From positions 248,001 to 312,000 of the forward strand of contig NZ_VHIN01000022.1 of the NCBI RefSeq assembly GCF_009805585.1: a stretch of DNA of 64,000 nucleotides, written 5' to 3'. Origin of the DNA: Glutamicibacter sp. JC586 (lineage in GTDB: Bacteria > Actinomycetota > Actinomycetes > Actinomycetales > Micrococcaceae). Below, piece after piece: positions 36,018-48,712 of the stretch. Under the pieces are notes generated by a model. That model saw only the letters and a program-made list of their open reading frames with translations. It was not told the origin of the DNA and searched no databases. How positions within the stretch are numbered: the stretch's first letter is position 1; every line of letters starts with the position of its first letter. The position numbers were made by a program, and so were the translations under genes.

Positions 36018-36500
36018 TTATCCGTAATGTGGCAGGCCCTTCGAGCGGGCATGATTACTTGAGGTCATGACCCCACGAATCACCAGCATAAGCAGACCTG
36101 CAGTGGCCCATCCGAGGGTGCCGCTGGCAACTGCCAGCAATACTCCGGGCCCGCCGACGCCGACGATGACCAGCAAGTGGAACCCCAAGATAACCACCAG
36201 CACAGTGGCCAGCGCTGAAGCGGCGATAAAAATGTCAACCCAACGGCGCGAGCCACCGGTGAAAATCTCCACGCGCTCAACCTTTGAGAGCAGTACCCAG
36301 ATTGAAATCAGTGCCACTTGTAAGCAGGTAATTCCACCAGTGACAATCCATCGGTACGTAGTGGACAGGGACGTCATCTCGGGGTATTGGACCGTGACCT
36401 CACTGATGTATTGGGGCAGGATAACCGTCTGGCCTAACAAGCTGCCTAGAAAGATTAAGGTGAGCGCGATGCGAAGAACTACAATCAAAAAATGTTGCAT
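36018..36500 (-). CDS. DUF2975 membrane protein
   Basis: A 160-residue protein with four predicted transmembrane helices and a short basic tail. It fits DUF2975: MQHFLIVVLRIALTLIFLGSLLGQ at the start, then a loop with VQYPEM and helices TGGITCLQVALISIWVLL and FIAASALATVLVVILGFHLL. Members usually sit beside a small Xre-type regulator (YozG-like); none is present within the adjacent 200 nt. The frame opens 22 codons earlier (ATG-like starts at 36566/36560), and neither start has a good ribosome binding site. Confidence 0.72.
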   Translation of the reverse strand: MQHFLIVVLRIALTLIFLGSLLGQTVILPQYISEVTVQYPEMTSLSTTYRWIVTGGITCLQVALISIWVLLSKVERVEIFTGGSRRWVDIFIAASALATVLVVILGFHLLVIVGVGGPGVLLAVASGTLGWATAGLLMLVIRGVMTSSNHARSKGLPHYG

Positions 36501-36638
36501 AGATCGAGTTTCGATGATTTTCGATCGTTTTTCAATAGCTTCTGAAAAGAAAGACAGCATGAACACGCCTTGACGTGTAGTGCAGGTATGGAAAGCTGAG
36601 AGTCATCAGAACATCCGCCAAAACAAGGAACTGAAAAT

Positions 36639-37028
36639 TTGCGCGTCTACATCACTAGCGTCTTCGTCGACGACCAAGCTAAAGCCAAAGAGTTCTATAC
36701 AAAGATTCTTGGGTTCAAGGTCAAGCATGATGTGCCTGCCGGTCCATATAGCTGGCTGACCTTGGTGTCGCCAGATGATGCGGATGGCACAGAATTACTA
36801 CTCGAGCCGGCAGCTCATCGTGCAGTCGCACCGTATCGTGAAGCGCTCAAGGCTGACGGAATTCCTGTTACGTCGTTTGCAGTGGATGATGTCCAAAAGG
36901 AATTTGAGCGACTCAGTGCGCTAGGTGTGGAATTCACTCAGGGACCGACGGATGCCGACACCGTTTTTGTGGCAACCTTTGATGATACTTGCGGAAACCT
37001 GATCCAGATTTCCAGCTATCAGCCATAA
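36639..37028 (+). CDS. VOC family (glyoxalase/bleomycin-resistance fold) protein
   Basis: A 129-residue protein of two beta-alpha-beta-beta-beta modules: RVYITSVFVDDQAKAKEFYTKILGFKVKHDVP and, after AYPREALK-like linker residues, PVTSFAVDDVQKEFERLSALGVEF, ending FDDTCGNLIQISSYQ. The terminal G-N-x-I-x-I-x strand and acidic residue are typical of VOC enzymes, but too few metal ligands can be assigned to name a reaction. The TTG start is supported by AAGGA 8 nt upstream. Confidence 0.85.
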   Translation: MRVYITSVFVDDQAKAKEFYTKILGFKVKHDVPAGPYSWLTLVSPDDADGTELLLEPAAHRAVAPYREALKADGIPVTSFAVDDVQKEFERLSALGVEFTQGPTDADTVFVATFDDTCGNLIQISSYQP

Positions 37029-37036
37029 ACATAAGG

Positions 37037-37088
37037 CATCAAAACGTTGGGCAGCGAATGATGTTTTTCGGAGCCCAACGTTTTGATG
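37037..37088. terminator. Bidirectional terminator between the VOC and DUF885 genes
   Basis: A perfect 16-bp stem (37037-37052 with 37073-37088) around a 20-nt loop lies in the 66-nt gap between two convergent genes. Confidence 0.75.
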
Positions 37089-37094
37089 TGTCGT

Positions 37095-38762
37095 CTACTT
37101 AAGCAACGCGCGCTTGAGGGTGTCCAAACCAACTGAACCCAACTGCAATGCCGAAGTGTGGAAGTCTTTCAGTGAGAACGATTCACCCTCAGATGCAGCG
37201 TACTCGTCGCGAATCTGCTCCCAGAGCCGTTGGCCGATCTTGTAGGACGGGGCCTGTCCTGGCCAGCCGAGGTAGCGGTTGTATTCGAAATCGAGCTGCC
37301 CTCGGGAAAGGTCCAAGTTCTTTTCGAGAAACTCATAACCGTTTTCTGCATTCCATGTTCCCTTGCCCCATTGGGCAGGTACCGGAAGTTCTAGGTGAAC
37401 TCCGATGTCAAAAACAACACGTGCTGCGCGCAGTCGTTGGGCGTCAAGCATGCCCATGTAGTCCCCGGGATCATCTAGGTAGCCAAGCTGGTGCATTAGA
37501 CGCTCCGAATACAACGCCCAACCTTCGCCTTGTCCCGAAACCCAACACATCAATCGGCGCCAGCTGTTTAGGGTGGCTGCCTGCATTTGAGCGGTGCCGA
37601 TCTGCAAGTGATGCCCAGGAACACCTTCGTGATATACCGTGGTTAGCTCAGCCCAGGTGGTGAACTGATCTTCGCCTGGTGGAACTGACCACCACATGCG
37701 ACCGGGGCGACTAAAGTCTTCGGACGGACCGGTGTAGTAGACGCCGCCATCTTCAGTGGGTGCAATCATGCACTCAATGCGGTCCATTGGGGCTGGTATG
37801 TCAAAGTGTTCACCAGCTAAGTCGGCGATCGCTTGGTCGGCTTTGCCCTGCATCCACTCACGAAGTGCCTCGGTGCCATTAAGCTTTCGAGCTGGGTCTT
37901 CGTTCAGGACGCGCTTGGCTTCCTCGATGGTTGAGCCCGGCTTGATTTGTTGAGCTACTCGCTGTTGTTCGGCAATGATGGCATCAAGTTCGGCCACCCC
38001 CCAAGCGTAGGTCTCTTCCAAATCAACGGTGGCTCCGAGGAAGCGGCGCGACATCAATGAGTAGTATTCCCGGCCAACTGCATCTTGCTCTGGTGCTTGA
38101 GCGAGCAATTCGTTCTCTAGGTATTCTGCCAATCGTCGGTAAGCAAGTTTTGCTCCGATAGCACCGGCTTTAAGCCGCTGTTCTAAATCAGGAACGATGC
38201 TTGTGCCTGAGGCCGCGAGCTGATCAAAGAATCCGTCGTCTTTGGCGTAGTCGGTGCACTGAGTGGTCACAATGCGAATCTGTCGTTTGGCGGCGACCAG
38301 AGAATTTGATGCGGAATCACGCAAGGAAGCGACATATCCGTCGATGGCCGCAGGAAGATTTTCCAACCGCTGAGCAATGAAGCCAAAATCCTCGGCAGAA
38401 TCTTGAGGCATCAAATCGAAGATGGAGCGGATTTCCTGGGGTGGGCTGGCGATATTGTTTAGCTCAGTGCGCCCGGAGAAGAGGATTTCCAGCTCCAGGC
38501 TTAGTCGCTCGGTCATCGCGTCGAGGGTGACCTCGTCGACGGCGTCTACAGCGGTGGCGTTAGCCAATGCGCTGAGCGTGTCGCGCAACAGGCGGATCTG
38601 ACCGGTAGTGCCAGCAGGGGAGTAGTCTCCGTAGCCGGATTCGAAGCCGGGCAGACCAAGCGAAACGCCCCATTCGGGGGTGAGCTCAAGGCTCTTAGTG
38701 AAGAAGTCTTCAGCGATTTTATCGATCGCTGAGGGCTCGCGGTGCGAGGATGATGATGTCAT
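37095..38762 (-). CDS. DUF885 family putative metallopeptidase
   Basis: A 555-residue cytoplasmic protein of the DUF885 family. The zinc-site motif HEGVPGHHLQIG is present, with the second conserved block GEGWALYSERLMHQLG about 30 residues later. The C-terminal block FEYNRYLGWPGQAPSYKIGQ is also characteristic. The family is presumed to hydrolyse peptides, but few members have been tested and the substrate is unknown. There is no signal peptide. It stands alone on the minus strand; accE starts a separate unit upstream. Confidence 0.9.
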   Translation of the reverse strand: MTSSSSHREPSAIDKIAEDFFTKSLELTPEWGVSLGLPGFESGYGDYSPAGTTGQIRLLRDTLSALANATAVDAVDEVTLDAMTERLSLELEILFSGRTELNNIASPPQEIRSIFDLMPQDSAEDFGFIAQRLENLPAAIDGYVASLRDSASNSLVAAKRQIRIVTTQCTDYAKDDGFFDQLAASGTSIVPDLEQRLKAGAIGAKLAYRRLAEYLENELLAQAPEQDAVGREYYSLMSRRFLGATVDLEETYAWGVAELDAIIAEQQRVAQQIKPGSTIEEAKRVLNEDPARKLNGTEALREWMQGKADQAIADLAGEHFDIPAPMDRIECMIAPTEDGGVYYTGPSEDFSRPGRMWWSVPPGEDQFTTWAELTTVYHEGVPGHHLQIGTAQMQAATLNSWRRLMCWVSGQGEGWALYSERLMHQLGYLDDPGDYMGMLDAQRLRAARVVFDIGVHLELPVPAQWGKGTWNAENGYEFLEKNLDLSRGQLDFEYNRYLGWPGQAPSYKIGQRLWEQIRDEYAASEGESFSLKDFHTSALQLGSVGLDTLKRALLK

Positions 38763-38893
38763 GGAGCCAACACTAGTGGATATGAAAGATTTGTTGAAGA
38801 GTTTTACGTCGACTCATTGATATAAATCTCTGTTTTCATCGGGAGAGTTTTACCCGTTGGATCCGCGCGATTAATCCTAAGCACGAAAACAGC

Positions 38894-38933
38894 CAAGGTC
38901 TGTCGCTCTCATTGCTGAATGCGACAGACCTTG
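38894..38933 (-). terminator. Hairpin terminator of accD-accE
   Basis: CAAGGTCTGTCGC pairs perfectly with GCGACAGACCTTG around a 14-nt loop. On the minus strand it is followed by GCTGTTTTCG. It lies 28 nt past the accE stop. Confidence 0.75.
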
Positions 38934-38960
38934 ACTGAATATTAAAATTGACTGCGTTGG

Positions 38961-39182
38961 CTAGCGGCGACCGATGGTCCAGCCAAGCCGCGGGGTCAGA
39001 GCCCGACGCTTACGCAGACGGCTAACCCGATTCCGAGCAGGTGCTTGGACCTCCGGGGCCGATGCGGCGGTGTTACCCATGGCGCTAAGCAGTGCGGTAA
39101 CGGCCGCCAACTCGTGGGCGGTTGGTTTACCTTTGGTGACACGGATCTGTGGGACTGCGGTTCTCGCGGCGTCCTGTTCCAT
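38961..39182 (-). CDS. Acyl-CoA carboxylase epsilon subunit
   Basis: A 73-residue basic protein carrying the epsilon-subunit core IRVTKGKPTAHELAAVTALLSAMG followed by a variable linker and a C-terminal Arg-rich end with a tryptophan (TPRLGWTIGRR). Epsilon subunits of actinobacterial acyl-CoA carboxylases stabilise and activate the alpha-beta complex. AAGGAG lies 8 nt before the ATG, and the start is 45 nt downstream of the beta-chain stop, so the two are one operon. Confidence 0.9.
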   Translation of the reverse strand: MEQDAARTAVPQIRVTKGKPTAHELAAVTALLSAMGNTAASAPEVQAPARNRVSRLRKRRALTPRLGWTIGRR

Positions 39183-39226
39183 TACTGTGCTCCTTGGTAG
39201 TGCTCGAATATGCGGCGGGTTGCTAC

Positions 39227-40837
39227 TTACAGTGGGATGTTGCCGTGCTTCTTAGGTGGCAACACCGCGTGCTTCTCACGTAGCGCTCGCAACCCGCGAA
39301 CCAGCTGCACGCGAGTGTCACTTGGAGCAACGACCGCGTCAACGTAGCCCAACTCGGCAGCCTGATAAGGGTTGAGTAGTTCCGCCTCATAGTCATCGAT
39401 GATGGCCTTGCGGCGAGCCTCGACGTCTCCACCTTCAGCTTCAACTGCTGCCAAATCGCGACGGTAAAGAATATTGACTGCACCCTGCGCGCCCATCACA
39501 CCGATCTGCGCGGTAGGCCATGCCAAGTTCAGATCAGCGCCTAGCTTTTTGGAGCCCATGACGATGTACGCTCCACCGTAGGCCTTGCGGGTGATCACGG
39601 TGAGCTTGGGAACGGTGGCTTCCGCATAGGCGTAAAGCAACTTGGCGCCACGACGTATGATGCCCTGGAACTCTTGATCCTTACCTGGCAGGAAGCCAGG
39701 GACGTCAACAAAGGTGAGGATTGGGATGTTGAAAGCGTCGCAGTTGCGCACAAAGCGGGCGGCCTTCTCAGATGCAGCAATGTCCAAGGTTCCAGCGAAT
39801 TGCATTGGCTGGTTGGCCACGATGCCAACGGTGCGACCTTCAATACGGGCGTAACCGATCATCACGTTCGGCGCGTAGAGCGACTGCATCTCGAAGAAGT
39901 GCGCGTCGTCAACTACTGACTCAATCACTTTGCGCATGTCATATGGCTGGTTAGCGGAATCTGGGATCAAGGTATCCAACGCGAGGTCGTCCTCGGAGAT
40001 TTCCAGATCCTCATCAAATTCTGCAATCAACGCATCTGCGAGGTTAGAAGAAGGCAGGAAGTCTAGTAGTTCCTTGCAGAACTCCACCGCGTCTTCTTCG
40101 TCGCTTGCCAGGTATGTTGCGGTACCGGTGTTGGCGTTGTGCTGGCGCGCGCCACCAAGGGTTTCCATGTCGATTTCTTCGCCGGTCACGGTCTTGATGA
40201 CGTCGGGTCCGGTAATGAACATGTGGCTGGTCTTATCAACCATGATCACGTAGTCGGTCAGTGCGGGGGAGTACGCCGCGCCGCCGGCCGAAGGGCCCAT
40301 GATCAAAGAAATCTGAGGAACAACGCCTGAAGCGTGAACGTTATTGCGGAAGATGTCGGCAAACATTGCCAGGGAGGCAACGCCCTCCTGAATGCGAGCG
40401 CCACCGCCGTCGAGGATGCCGACGACTGGGCAGCCATTGCGCAGTGCGAATTCTTGAACCTTAACAATCTTTTCGCCGTTCACCTGTGAGAGCGAGCCGC
40501 CGTAGACGGTGAAGTCTTGGGAATAAACGGCAACCAAGCGGCCGTCAACCGTGCCGTAGCCTGAGACTAGACCGTCGCCTAGTGGCTTCTTCTTTTCCAT
40601 TCCAAACGCGGTGGAACGGTGAACGGCCAGGGCATCAAATTCTACAAAAGAGTCCTCGTCCATGAGCATCTCGATACGCTCACGAGCGGTGTTCTTGCCG
40701 CGCGAGTGCTGCTTTTCGATAGCTGCTTGACCGCTCGGTGCTTCGGAAAGCTTCTGGCGGCGGCGGAATTCAGCGAGTTTGCCGGCGGTGGTGGACAGGT
40801 CGATTGCTTCGTCTGCCTCGGTTCTGCCCTGCGTCAT
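39227..40837 (-). CDS. Acyl-CoA carboxylase beta chain (carboxyltransferase)
   Basis: A 536-residue carboxyltransferase of the PccB/AccD5 type, moving CO2 from biotin to acetyl- or propionyl-CoA. Landmarks are the two crotonase-like oxyanion segments: [20 protein letters not shown] plus [17 protein letters not shown] in the N-half, and [36 protein letters not shown] plus [20 protein letters not shown] in the C-half. A residue after YSPALTD, aspartate here, is linked to short acyl-CoA choice in this family. GAAGG precedes the ATG. Two copies of a dyad shared with the alpha-chain promoter lie upstream. Confidence 0.96.
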   Translation of the reverse strand: MTQGRTEADEAIDLSTTAGKLAEFRRRQKLSEAPSGQAAIEKQHSRGKNTARERIEMLMDEDSFVEFDALAVHRSTAFGMEKKKPLGDGLVSGYGTVDGRLVAVYSQDFTVYGGSLSQVNGEKIVKVQEFALRNGCPVVGILDGGGARIQEGVASLAMFADIFRNNVHASGVVPQISLIMGPSAGGAAYSPALTDYVIMVDKTSHMFITGPDVIKTVTGEEIDMETLGGARQHNANTGTATYLASDEEDAVEFCKELLDFLPSSNLADALIAEFDEDLEISEDDLALDTLIPDSANQPYDMRKVIESVVDDAHFFEMQSLYAPNVMIGYARIEGRTVGIVANQPMQFAGTLDIAASEKAARFVRNCDAFNIPILTFVDVPGFLPGKDQEFQGIIRRGAKLLYAYAEATVPKLTVITRKAYGGAYIVMGSKKLGADLNLAWPTAQIGVMGAQGAVNILYRRDLAAVEAEGGDVEARRKAIIDDYEAELLNPYQAAELGYVDAVVAPSDTRVQLVRGLRALREKHAVLPPKKHGNIPL

Positions 40838-40865
40838 ACCTTCGACTCCCTCGAGTTGTCATCAA

Positions 40866-40884
40866 TGTGTAGGAATAGCACAAG
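40866..40884. promoter_or_regulatory. Weaker copy of the acc dyad, proximal to accD
   Basis: TGTGTAGGAATAGCACAAG resembles the upstream 19-bp dyad in its left arm and centre (TGTAGGAAT) and in the closing ACAA. It lies about 30-48 nt before the beta-chain start codon, where binding would block transcription or translation. Confidence 0.35.
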
Positions 40885-40929
40885 AAAAATGCCATCTAAG
40901 TCAGTCTAGCTGGGGAAACGCGAGTTCTG

Positions 40930-40948
40930 ATTGTAGGAATCTTACAAA
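40930..40948. promoter_or_regulatory. Putative operator shared with the acc alpha-chain gene
   Basis: ATTGTAGGAATCTTACAAA is a dyad about 100 nt upstream of the beta-chain start. It matches the site at 28151-28169 in 16 of 19 positions and lies at a similar distance from its gene. It also lies about 85 nt upstream of the divergent SDR gene. Confidence 0.55.
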
Positions 40949-41032
40949 TTGCCAAGATATCCACTGCGTGGCACGCCAGAATAAGTTACTGATCGGTAGC
41001 TTAGTGGAGAATCATCGCGTAACCTAGATCAC

Positions 41033-41890
41033 ATGACTAATGAATCTCGAACTCAGGTTAACCCAGTTGCGCAAAACTTGAAGAACCGGACAATCTTGAT
41101 GAGCGGTGGAAGTCGCGGGATCGGGCTAGCTATTGCCACAGCCGCCGGCGCTCTGGGTGCCAACGTAGTATTGCTCTCCAAAACTTCGGATCCACACCCA
41201 AGTTTAGAAGGCACGATCCATACCGCCGTTGAAGAAATCAATCAGGCCGGCGGACGAGGATTAGCAGTAGTTGGCGATGTCCGTGTCGACGCAGACGTAG
41301 AACGAGCAGTGCAAGAAGCGGTAGCAACTTTTGGTGGCATCGACATCGTGGTTAATAACGCCTCAGCGATCAACCTCGCCAAAACCGACCAGGTCGACAT
41401 GAAGCGATACGACCTGATGCAGGACATCAACGTTCGCGGAACATTCTTACTGTCCAAAACCGCGTTGCCTTACCTGCGCGCCTCCGAGCACGCGCATATC
41501 CTCACGCTTTCGCCACCACTGAATCTCGATCCTCGGTGGGCCGGCGAGCACTTGGCCTACACCATGGCTAAATACGGAATGTCACTGACCACACTTGGCT
41601 TAGCCGAAGAACTCAAAAATGATCTGGTTGGTGTCAATTCCCTGTGGCCGGAAACCCTCATCGACACCGCGGCCATTCGCAATTTGCCCGGCGGGCAGAA
41701 AATGATTCAGGGAGCCCGCGATGCTCAAATCGTTGCCGATGCCGCCATGGCGATTTTAAGTTCTTCGCCAGCAACGCTCAGCGGAAACTTCTTCACCGAT
41801 GGACAGGTGCTGAAACTTGCTGGAGTGACCGACCTGGATAAATACACGTTGAATCCGGACGTTCCCCTAGTAGAAGACATCTTCCTATAA
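41033..41890 (+). CDS. SDR family oxidoreductase (HSDL2-like)
   Basis: A 285-residue short-chain dehydrogenase. The cofactor motif is MSGGSRGIGLAIA, the structural NNAS motif is VVNNASAINL, and the catalytic Y-x-x-x-K is in YTMAKYGMSL; the usual serine strand reads ILTLSPPLNL. The extended PHP-like segment (KTSDPHPSLEGTIHTAVEEI) marks the subgroup related to human HSDL2, thought to act on fatty-acyl or sterol compounds. It is divergent from the carboxylase beta chain, which fits a lipid role, but this is inference. A TAACCT -10-like box lies 7 nt before the ATG, suggesting a very short leader. Confidence 0.88.
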   Translation: MTNESRTQVNPVAQNLKNRTILMSGGSRGIGLAIATAAGALGANVVLLSKTSDPHPSLEGTIHTAVEEINQAGGRGLAVVGDVRVDADVERAVQEAVATFGGIDIVVNNASAINLAKTDQVDMKRYDLMQDINVRGTFLLSKTALPYLRASEHAHILTLSPPLNLDPRWAGEHLAYTMAKYGMSLTTLGLAEELKNDLVGVNSLWPETLIDTAAIRNLPGGQKMIQGARDAQIVADAAMAILSSSPATLSGNFFTDGQVLKLAGVTDLDKYTLNPDVPLVEDIFL

Positions 41891-41931
41891 GCAAGCGGTC
41901 GACGGGCAGAAGGTGTCATAGGGTTGAGAGC

Positions 41932-42798
41932 ATGGATAATTCCTCTGGCACCGCCCGTGCTGCAATTGACCCAACTGAGTTTGCCAAGCTCACCGATCAG
42001 TTGAACCTAGGGCTCGTGCAGCTCAAACAAGTCTCAGGCTCGACCAATATCGAGCTCGCCGCGCTGGCATCTACCGGCGAGGCAGGCGATCTCAGTGTCT
42101 ACTACACCGAACATCAGCAGGCCGGAAAAGGTCGACTTGGGCGTAGTTGGCTAACGCCACTTGGCTCCGCCATCACCGTGAGCGTCTTAGTTGTTCCTGG
42201 CGCGAGTATTCCCACCGAAGCTTTGAGCTGGTACACAATGATTGCTGCTGTGGCGTGGAGTCGCGCTGCGCAATCGGTCACGGGCGTGAAGGTGGGGATC
42301 AAGTGGCCCAACGACTTGCTCGCTGGAGAATATAAGATCTGTGGCATCCTGGCCCAAATGGTTCCGGTCTCCAGTGGATACGGCGTAGTCATTGGTACCG
42401 GAATGAACGTGGATCAGGGCCGAGAAGAACTACCTGTCCCCACGGCGACTTCGCTCAGGCTTGCCAGTTCGCACTCGGTGGACCGTACCCAACTGCTGGC
42501 CCAGTACCTGAAAGAACTAGCGGCATTGGACCGCAGTTTCCGCCAGGTTGGCGGATCTGTGCACATGCCGTTGCCAGGATTTGAAGGTCAATCTTTGCAC
42601 CAGTTGGTCAGTGAAAAACTAGCGACCCTAGGCCACGAAGTCCGCGTGGAATTTCCTGACGGATCGGTACTAGAGGCTAGAGCGGTGCAGCTTGGTGTCG
42701 ATGGTGCACTGGTTCTGGAAGAGGCCACGGGTAAACGACGAGAGGTGCTGGCCGGGGACGTGCACCACGTGCGGCGCGCCGATGGAAAGTACGCCTAA
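41932..42798 (+). CDS. birA: Biotin-[acetyl-CoA-carboxylase] ligase
   Basis: Attaches biotin to the carrier-domain lysine of the acyl-CoA carboxylase alpha chain. It is a 288-residue class I enzyme without the N-terminal DNA-binding domain, so it is not a repressor. Landmarks are SGSTNIELAAL, the adenylate-binding loop HQQAGKGRLGRSWLTP (usually GRGRRGR), KVGIKWPNDLLAGEYKICGIL and VIGTGMNVDQ. An SH3-like C-terminal domain follows (EVRVEFPDGSVLEARAVQLGVDGALVLEE). It lies 41 nt after the SDR gene and 86 nt before the PH-domain gene. Confidence 0.94.
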   Translation: MDNSSGTARAAIDPTEFAKLTDQLNLGLVQLKQVSGSTNIELAALASTGEAGDLSVYYTEHQQAGKGRLGRSWLTPLGSAITVSVLVVPGASIPTEALSWYTMIAAVAWSRAAQSVTGVKVGIKWPNDLLAGEYKICGILAQMVPVSSGYGVVIGTGMNVDQGREELPVPTATSLRLASSHSVDRTQLLAQYLKELAALDRSFRQVGGSVHMPLPGFEGQSLHQLVSEKLATLGHEVRVEFPDGSVLEARAVQLGVDGALVLEEATGKRREVLAGDVHHVRRADGKYA

Positions 42799-42884
42799 TA
42801 GGCGTTGGGCCTAGTGCCGGGACTATTATTGAAGGTACTGATCGAAGCACTGTGTCTGTAAGGGGAGGGGCGAGGACCCGTACG

Positions 42885-43433
42885 ATGAAGTTGCCGCTAC
42901 ATGAACGGGAGCGAGTGGTTATCAAGACTCGTGAGCACTCCCGAGTACTGCGACAGCCGATTACCGCGTTTCTCATCCTCACTGCCCTGTGCACCTTTGC
43001 CTTAGGCTATCTATCTCGCGATGACCTCTCGGATTGGCTGGCCAACAACGCCAATGTCTGGATGATTGTGAGCGTTGTGCTGTGGGCAGTGCTCATACTT
43101 ATCTGGGTCGTACTACCCTGGATCCGCTGGTCACGCAGCCTAGTGGTACTGACTACCGAACGGATCATGTTCCGTTCGACTTACAGCCAAGGCCAGCTGC
43201 AATCTGTAGGATTATTTACGGTTCGTGATCTTGTTGCTTACGCCAAGAAGAACAACGCCATGACTCGCGCTGGAACCTTGGATATCGTCATGAATCAGGG
43301 ATATGTCCGCGTATCCCATGTACCGGCAGTAGGGTACTTCCGCTCGTTGGCCATGGAAACAATAGCCAACCTACGCAACAACCAGAGCGCGGCGCACAGC
43401 GAAACGACGAACAGTGAGGGCATGGGGGCATGA
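42885..43433 (+). CDS. PH-domain (bPH2/YdbS-like) membrane protein
   Basis: About 182 residues. Two transmembrane helices (about residues 30-50 and 60-80, PITAFLILTALCTFALGYL and VWMIVSVVLWAVLILIWVVL) are followed by a bacterial PH-type domain (WSRSLVVLTTERIMFRSTYSQGQLQSVGL). Its role is unknown; PH-type domains often serve as membrane scaffolds. I chose ATG 42885 with GAGG 9 nt upstream over GTG 42852. The last four bases overlap the start of the adenylate cyclase gene, so the two are translationally coupled. Confidence 0.82.
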   Translation: MKLPLHERERVVIKTREHSRVLRQPITAFLILTALCTFALGYLSRDDLSDWLANNANVWMIVSVVLWAVLILIWVVLPWIRWSRSLVVLTTERIMFRSTYSQGQLQSVGLFTVRDLVAYAKKNNAMTRAGTLDIVMNQGYVRVSHVPAVGYFRSLAMETIANLRNNQSAAHSETTNSEGMGA

Positions 43434-44640
43434 GTACCGAGCACACTAATCAACCCCGGCCGGATTCTCCACAGTCCGCCGCGCAGGCTGCCGCCGGCGC
43501 CCGTCAACACCCTACCCCTGATACCCCAGCGGAATCCGATCCCATCCTGGAACTAGCCCAGGCGATGGAAGGTCCACTGCGTATTCCAGCACACACGTCA
43601 GATGCGGTACGTGATGGTGTCGCTTCCTTGGAAAATCGGCTGATCGGTGGCCAGCGCGAATTCCGTCGCCGCGAGGTCGCTGCTGAGGCCGGCATTTCCT
43701 TGCACTCTGCACGTAAGCTTTGGCGCGCCATCGGCTTCCCCGAACTCAGCGACGATGAAGTCTTCTTCACCAAAGCGGACAAGGCAGCCTTGGGCACCAT
43801 GGTGGGCATGGTTCGTGAAGGCAAACTCACCGAAGAAACCGCGATTTCCCTGATGCGTTCGGTCGGGCAGATGACCGACCGGATGGTCGTCTGGCAAATC
43901 GAAGCATTGGTTGAGGATATGATCGCCAACCAAAATATGTCCGACCGCCAAGCGCGCCGCCAGCTCTTTGGCATGCTTCCAGAAATCATCCCGGCCATCG
44001 AAGATTTGCTGTTGTACTCCTGGCGTCGTCAGCTGAACTCCGCTGTACACCGCATGGCCTTGCGTGTGGAGACCGGAGTAGCAGCATACAAACAGGACAC
44101 CACGGATGCTGACGGCGGTACTCCCTTGCCGCTGGCTCGTGCTGTGGGCTTCGCCGACCTCGTTTCCTATACCTCGCTCTCCCGGCGAATGAACGAACGT
44201 ACCCTAGCCCAGCTTGTTCAACGCTTCGAGGCTAAATGCGCCGAAATCATCTCCGTGGGTGGCGGACGACTAGTCAAAACCATTGGTGACGAAGTGCTCT
44301 ATGTGGCTGAAACCCCACAGGCTGGAGCCCAAATCGCCCTCTCGCTCTCGCGTGAACTGGCCAAGGACGAGCTCTTCCCGCAAACCCGTGGGGCAGTGGT
44401 GTGGGGCCGGGTACTTTCACGACTCGGCGACATTTACGGACCGACCGTGAATATGGCAGCTCGTCTGACTTCTTTAGCTGAACCCGGGATGGTGCTCACC
44501 GATCCGATCACCGCTAACACCTTGCGCAATGACGCACGCTTTGTGCTTACCGCCCAAGAAATTACGTCGATCCGCGGTTTCGGAGATATCCAACCCTATG
44601 AACTCTCGCGCGGCGAGGGAGAAGGACTGGTGATTGACTA

Positions 44641-44641
<1 letters not shown>
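43430..44641 (+). CDS. Class III adenylate cyclase with N-terminal regulatory domain
   Basis: A 403-residue soluble enzyme converting ATP to cAMP. Residues about 75-205 form a regulatory region with a helix-turn-helix-like start (FRRREVAAEAGISLHSARKL), as in Rv1264-type cyclases. The catalytic domain keeps all key residues: metal Asp243 (GFADLVSYT) and Asp287 (KTIGDEV), adenine-selecting Lys283 and Asp334 (LGDIYGP), and transition-state Asn341 and Arg345 (VNMAAR). From memory, length and family match the pyruvate-activated cyclase of 'Brevibacterium liquefaciens'. It overlaps the PH gene by 4 nt and the phosphatase gene by 1 nt. Confidence 0.94.
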
Positions 44642-47897
<3,256 letters not shown>

Positions 47898-47899
47898 AG

Positions 47900-48700
47900 A
47901 TGGATCACGCAATTGTTCACGACCCACTGGTATTAGTGGCTCGTCGCGCCGCCGCAGCTGGCGCAGAAGTATTAGCCGGCCGTGACGAAGCGCAGTTCAA
48001 CATCAGTGATAAATCGGCTCTCGGGGACTGGGTGACCGATTTTGACCGAGCCTCAGAAGAAGCGATCCGTGCCACGATCACCACCTCGCGACCCAACGAC
48101 GAGCTAACCGGTGAAGAATACCCCAGTGCTAAGCCGCTAAATCCCAGTGGTGTTCGTTGGAGCATTGACCCGTTGGATGGAACCATCAACTTTGTTCGAA
48201 ACATCGCTTACTATTGCTCGTCGGTAGGTGCATGTCAGCTTGAAGAAGATGGAACTGAAACCTGGGTTGCCGCGGCGATCGTCGCCCCGGCACTACAAGT
48301 GGAGTACTTTGCCGGTAAGGGATTAGGCGCCTTCAAACGCGATCTGCGCACCGACAAGCTCACCCAACTTACCGGCCCGGTTGACGCTCCCGCGAAGATT
48401 CTGGGAACTGGTTTTGGCTACGACGCACAGCGACGTCAGTTCCAGGCCCGTGTTTTGGAAGAAATGCTCGCCGACTACGTCAATGTACGACGTATCGGTT
48501 CGGCCGCACTGGACTTGTGCTTGGTCGCTCAGGGCTCGCTGGATGCTTATGCCGAGTATGGCACCAATGAGTACGACTGGGCTGCTGGTGCATTGATCGC
48601 TGAAGAAGCTGGATGCCAGGTGGGCCGACCGGCAACCACCCCGGGCTGGCAGTACGCCGGTTTTGTGGATCCGGCCAAGCTCACCGAGCCAACAAACTAG
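47900..48700 (+). CDS. Inositol monophosphatase family protein
   Basis: A 266-residue Mg2+-dependent sugar-phosphate phosphatase. Metal ligands appear in TGEEYPS and WSIDPLDGTINFVRN, and the C-terminal block is GTNEYDWAAGALIAEEAGC. The family includes inositol-1-phosphatase, histidinol-phosphatase and fructose-1,6-bisphosphatase types; the substrate is undecided. It starts 2 nt after the ligA stop and is almost certainly cotranscribed. Confidence 0.92.
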   Translation: MDHAIVHDPLVLVARRAAAAGAEVLAGRDEAQFNISDKSALGDWVTDFDRASEEAIRATITTSRPNDELTGEEYPSAKPLNPSGVRWSIDPLDGTINFVRNIAYYCSSVGACQLEEDGTETWVAAAIVAPALQVEYFAGKGLGAFKRDLRTDKLTQLTGPVDAPAKILGTGFGYDAQRRQFQARVLEEMLADYVNVRRIGSAALDLCLVAQGSLDAYAEYGTNEYDWAAGALIAEEAGCQVGRPATTPGWQYAGFVDPAKLTEPTN

Positions 48701-48712
48701 CCCCTTCGAGAG

